Assembly (NCBI GenBank): GCA_002422205.1 | Contig: DITS01000034.1 | Span: forward strand, 28,902-92,901 | Source of the DNA: Alphaproteobacteria bacterium UBA6178 | Lineage (GTDB): Bacteria > Pseudomonadota > Alphaproteobacteria > Rickettsiales > UBA3002 | Reading direction: 5' to 3' | DNA length: 64,000 nucleotides | In this document: positions 63,702 to 64,000 of the stretch, one piece after another | How the letters are laid out: every line of letters starts with the position of its first letter | Position numbering within the stretch: position 1 is the first letter of the stretch | Made by a program: the position numbers and the translations under genes | Notes under the pieces: generated by a model | Told to the model about the DNA's origin: nothing | Database searches by the model: none | Seen by the model: only the letters and a program-made list of their open reading frames with translations

Positions 63702-64000
<299 letters not shown>

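Overview
The window reads as the chromosome of a free-living, flagellated alphaproteobacterium of moderate G+C. The basis is gene content and order. There is a DivK/PleD/CckA cell-cycle phosphorelay, a tatABC-serS-surE-pcm cluster, an lptC-lptA-lptB-rpoN-hpf-ptsN block, a short-form HPr kinase with HPr and a mannose-type EIIA, a phasin, and a cckA-like, recA, alaS order. I cannot fix the order or genus; it could be a deep-branching or Rhodospirillales-like lineage. Genes are packed tightly, with many 1-4 nt start/stop overlaps inside operons and four convergent pairs whose stop codons overlap by exactly 4 nt. No rRNA, tRNA, insertion sequence, prophage or CRISPR array was seen.

Layout. 1-9631 (minus strand): degenerate LytM/M23 lipoprotein (cut by the left edge), pcm, surE, serS, tatC, tatB, tatA, nagZ, a SPOR protein, argS and dgt. 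9723-10846 (plus): erpA and xthA. 10843-17256 (minus): pleD, divK, acs, then the regulatory PTS block HPr, EIIA-Man, hprK, ptsN, and hpf. 17380-25234 (minus): two tandem cpaF paralogues, rpoN, the LPS export/Kdo genes lptB, lptA, lptC, kdsD, and an RNase D-like gene. 25365-26027: a phasin with a strong promoter and a repeated operator-like motif. 26221-28618 (plus): a glycosyltransferase pair. 28615-32292 (minus): an iron ABC transporter behind a perfect Fur box. 32448-34757: metE. 34964-36372: two tandem ceramidase-like membrane proteins. 36362-37708: a lipase-like hydrolase and a CPBP protease. 37709-38026 is the only gene-free stretch over 300 bases; it holds a row of palindromic repeats. 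38027-40238: rimO, a sigma-54-driven 69-residue protein, and hisI.

40306-46636 is the most accessory part: an orphan virB9-virB8 pair divergent from two large cysteine-rich secreted proteins of unknown family. 46633-49039 (minus) carries murU, amgK, tsaE and iscX; with nagZ this gives much of an anabolic peptidoglycan-recycling route. 49183-62368 is motility and cell-cycle control: cheY, cheZ (behind a CtrA box), a large AMIN-like/TPR protein, a minus-strand operon csrA-flhX-unknown-fliO-fliP-unknown, and a divergent plus-strand operon flgB-flgC-fliE-fliQ-fliR-flhB. The latter leads into a CckA-type kinase encoded as two overlapping reading frames. The window closes with a small entericidin-like lipoprotein, recA and the start of alaS.

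The most noteworthy observations are the two-gene CckA, the sigma-54 promoter with paired TAGGCA-N5-TGCC palindromes ahead of an unknown small protein (with a related site in the csrA/flgB control region), and the virB8/virB9 plus cysteine-rich protein locus. Function assignments rest on reading motifs in the translated sequence; no database search was possible.
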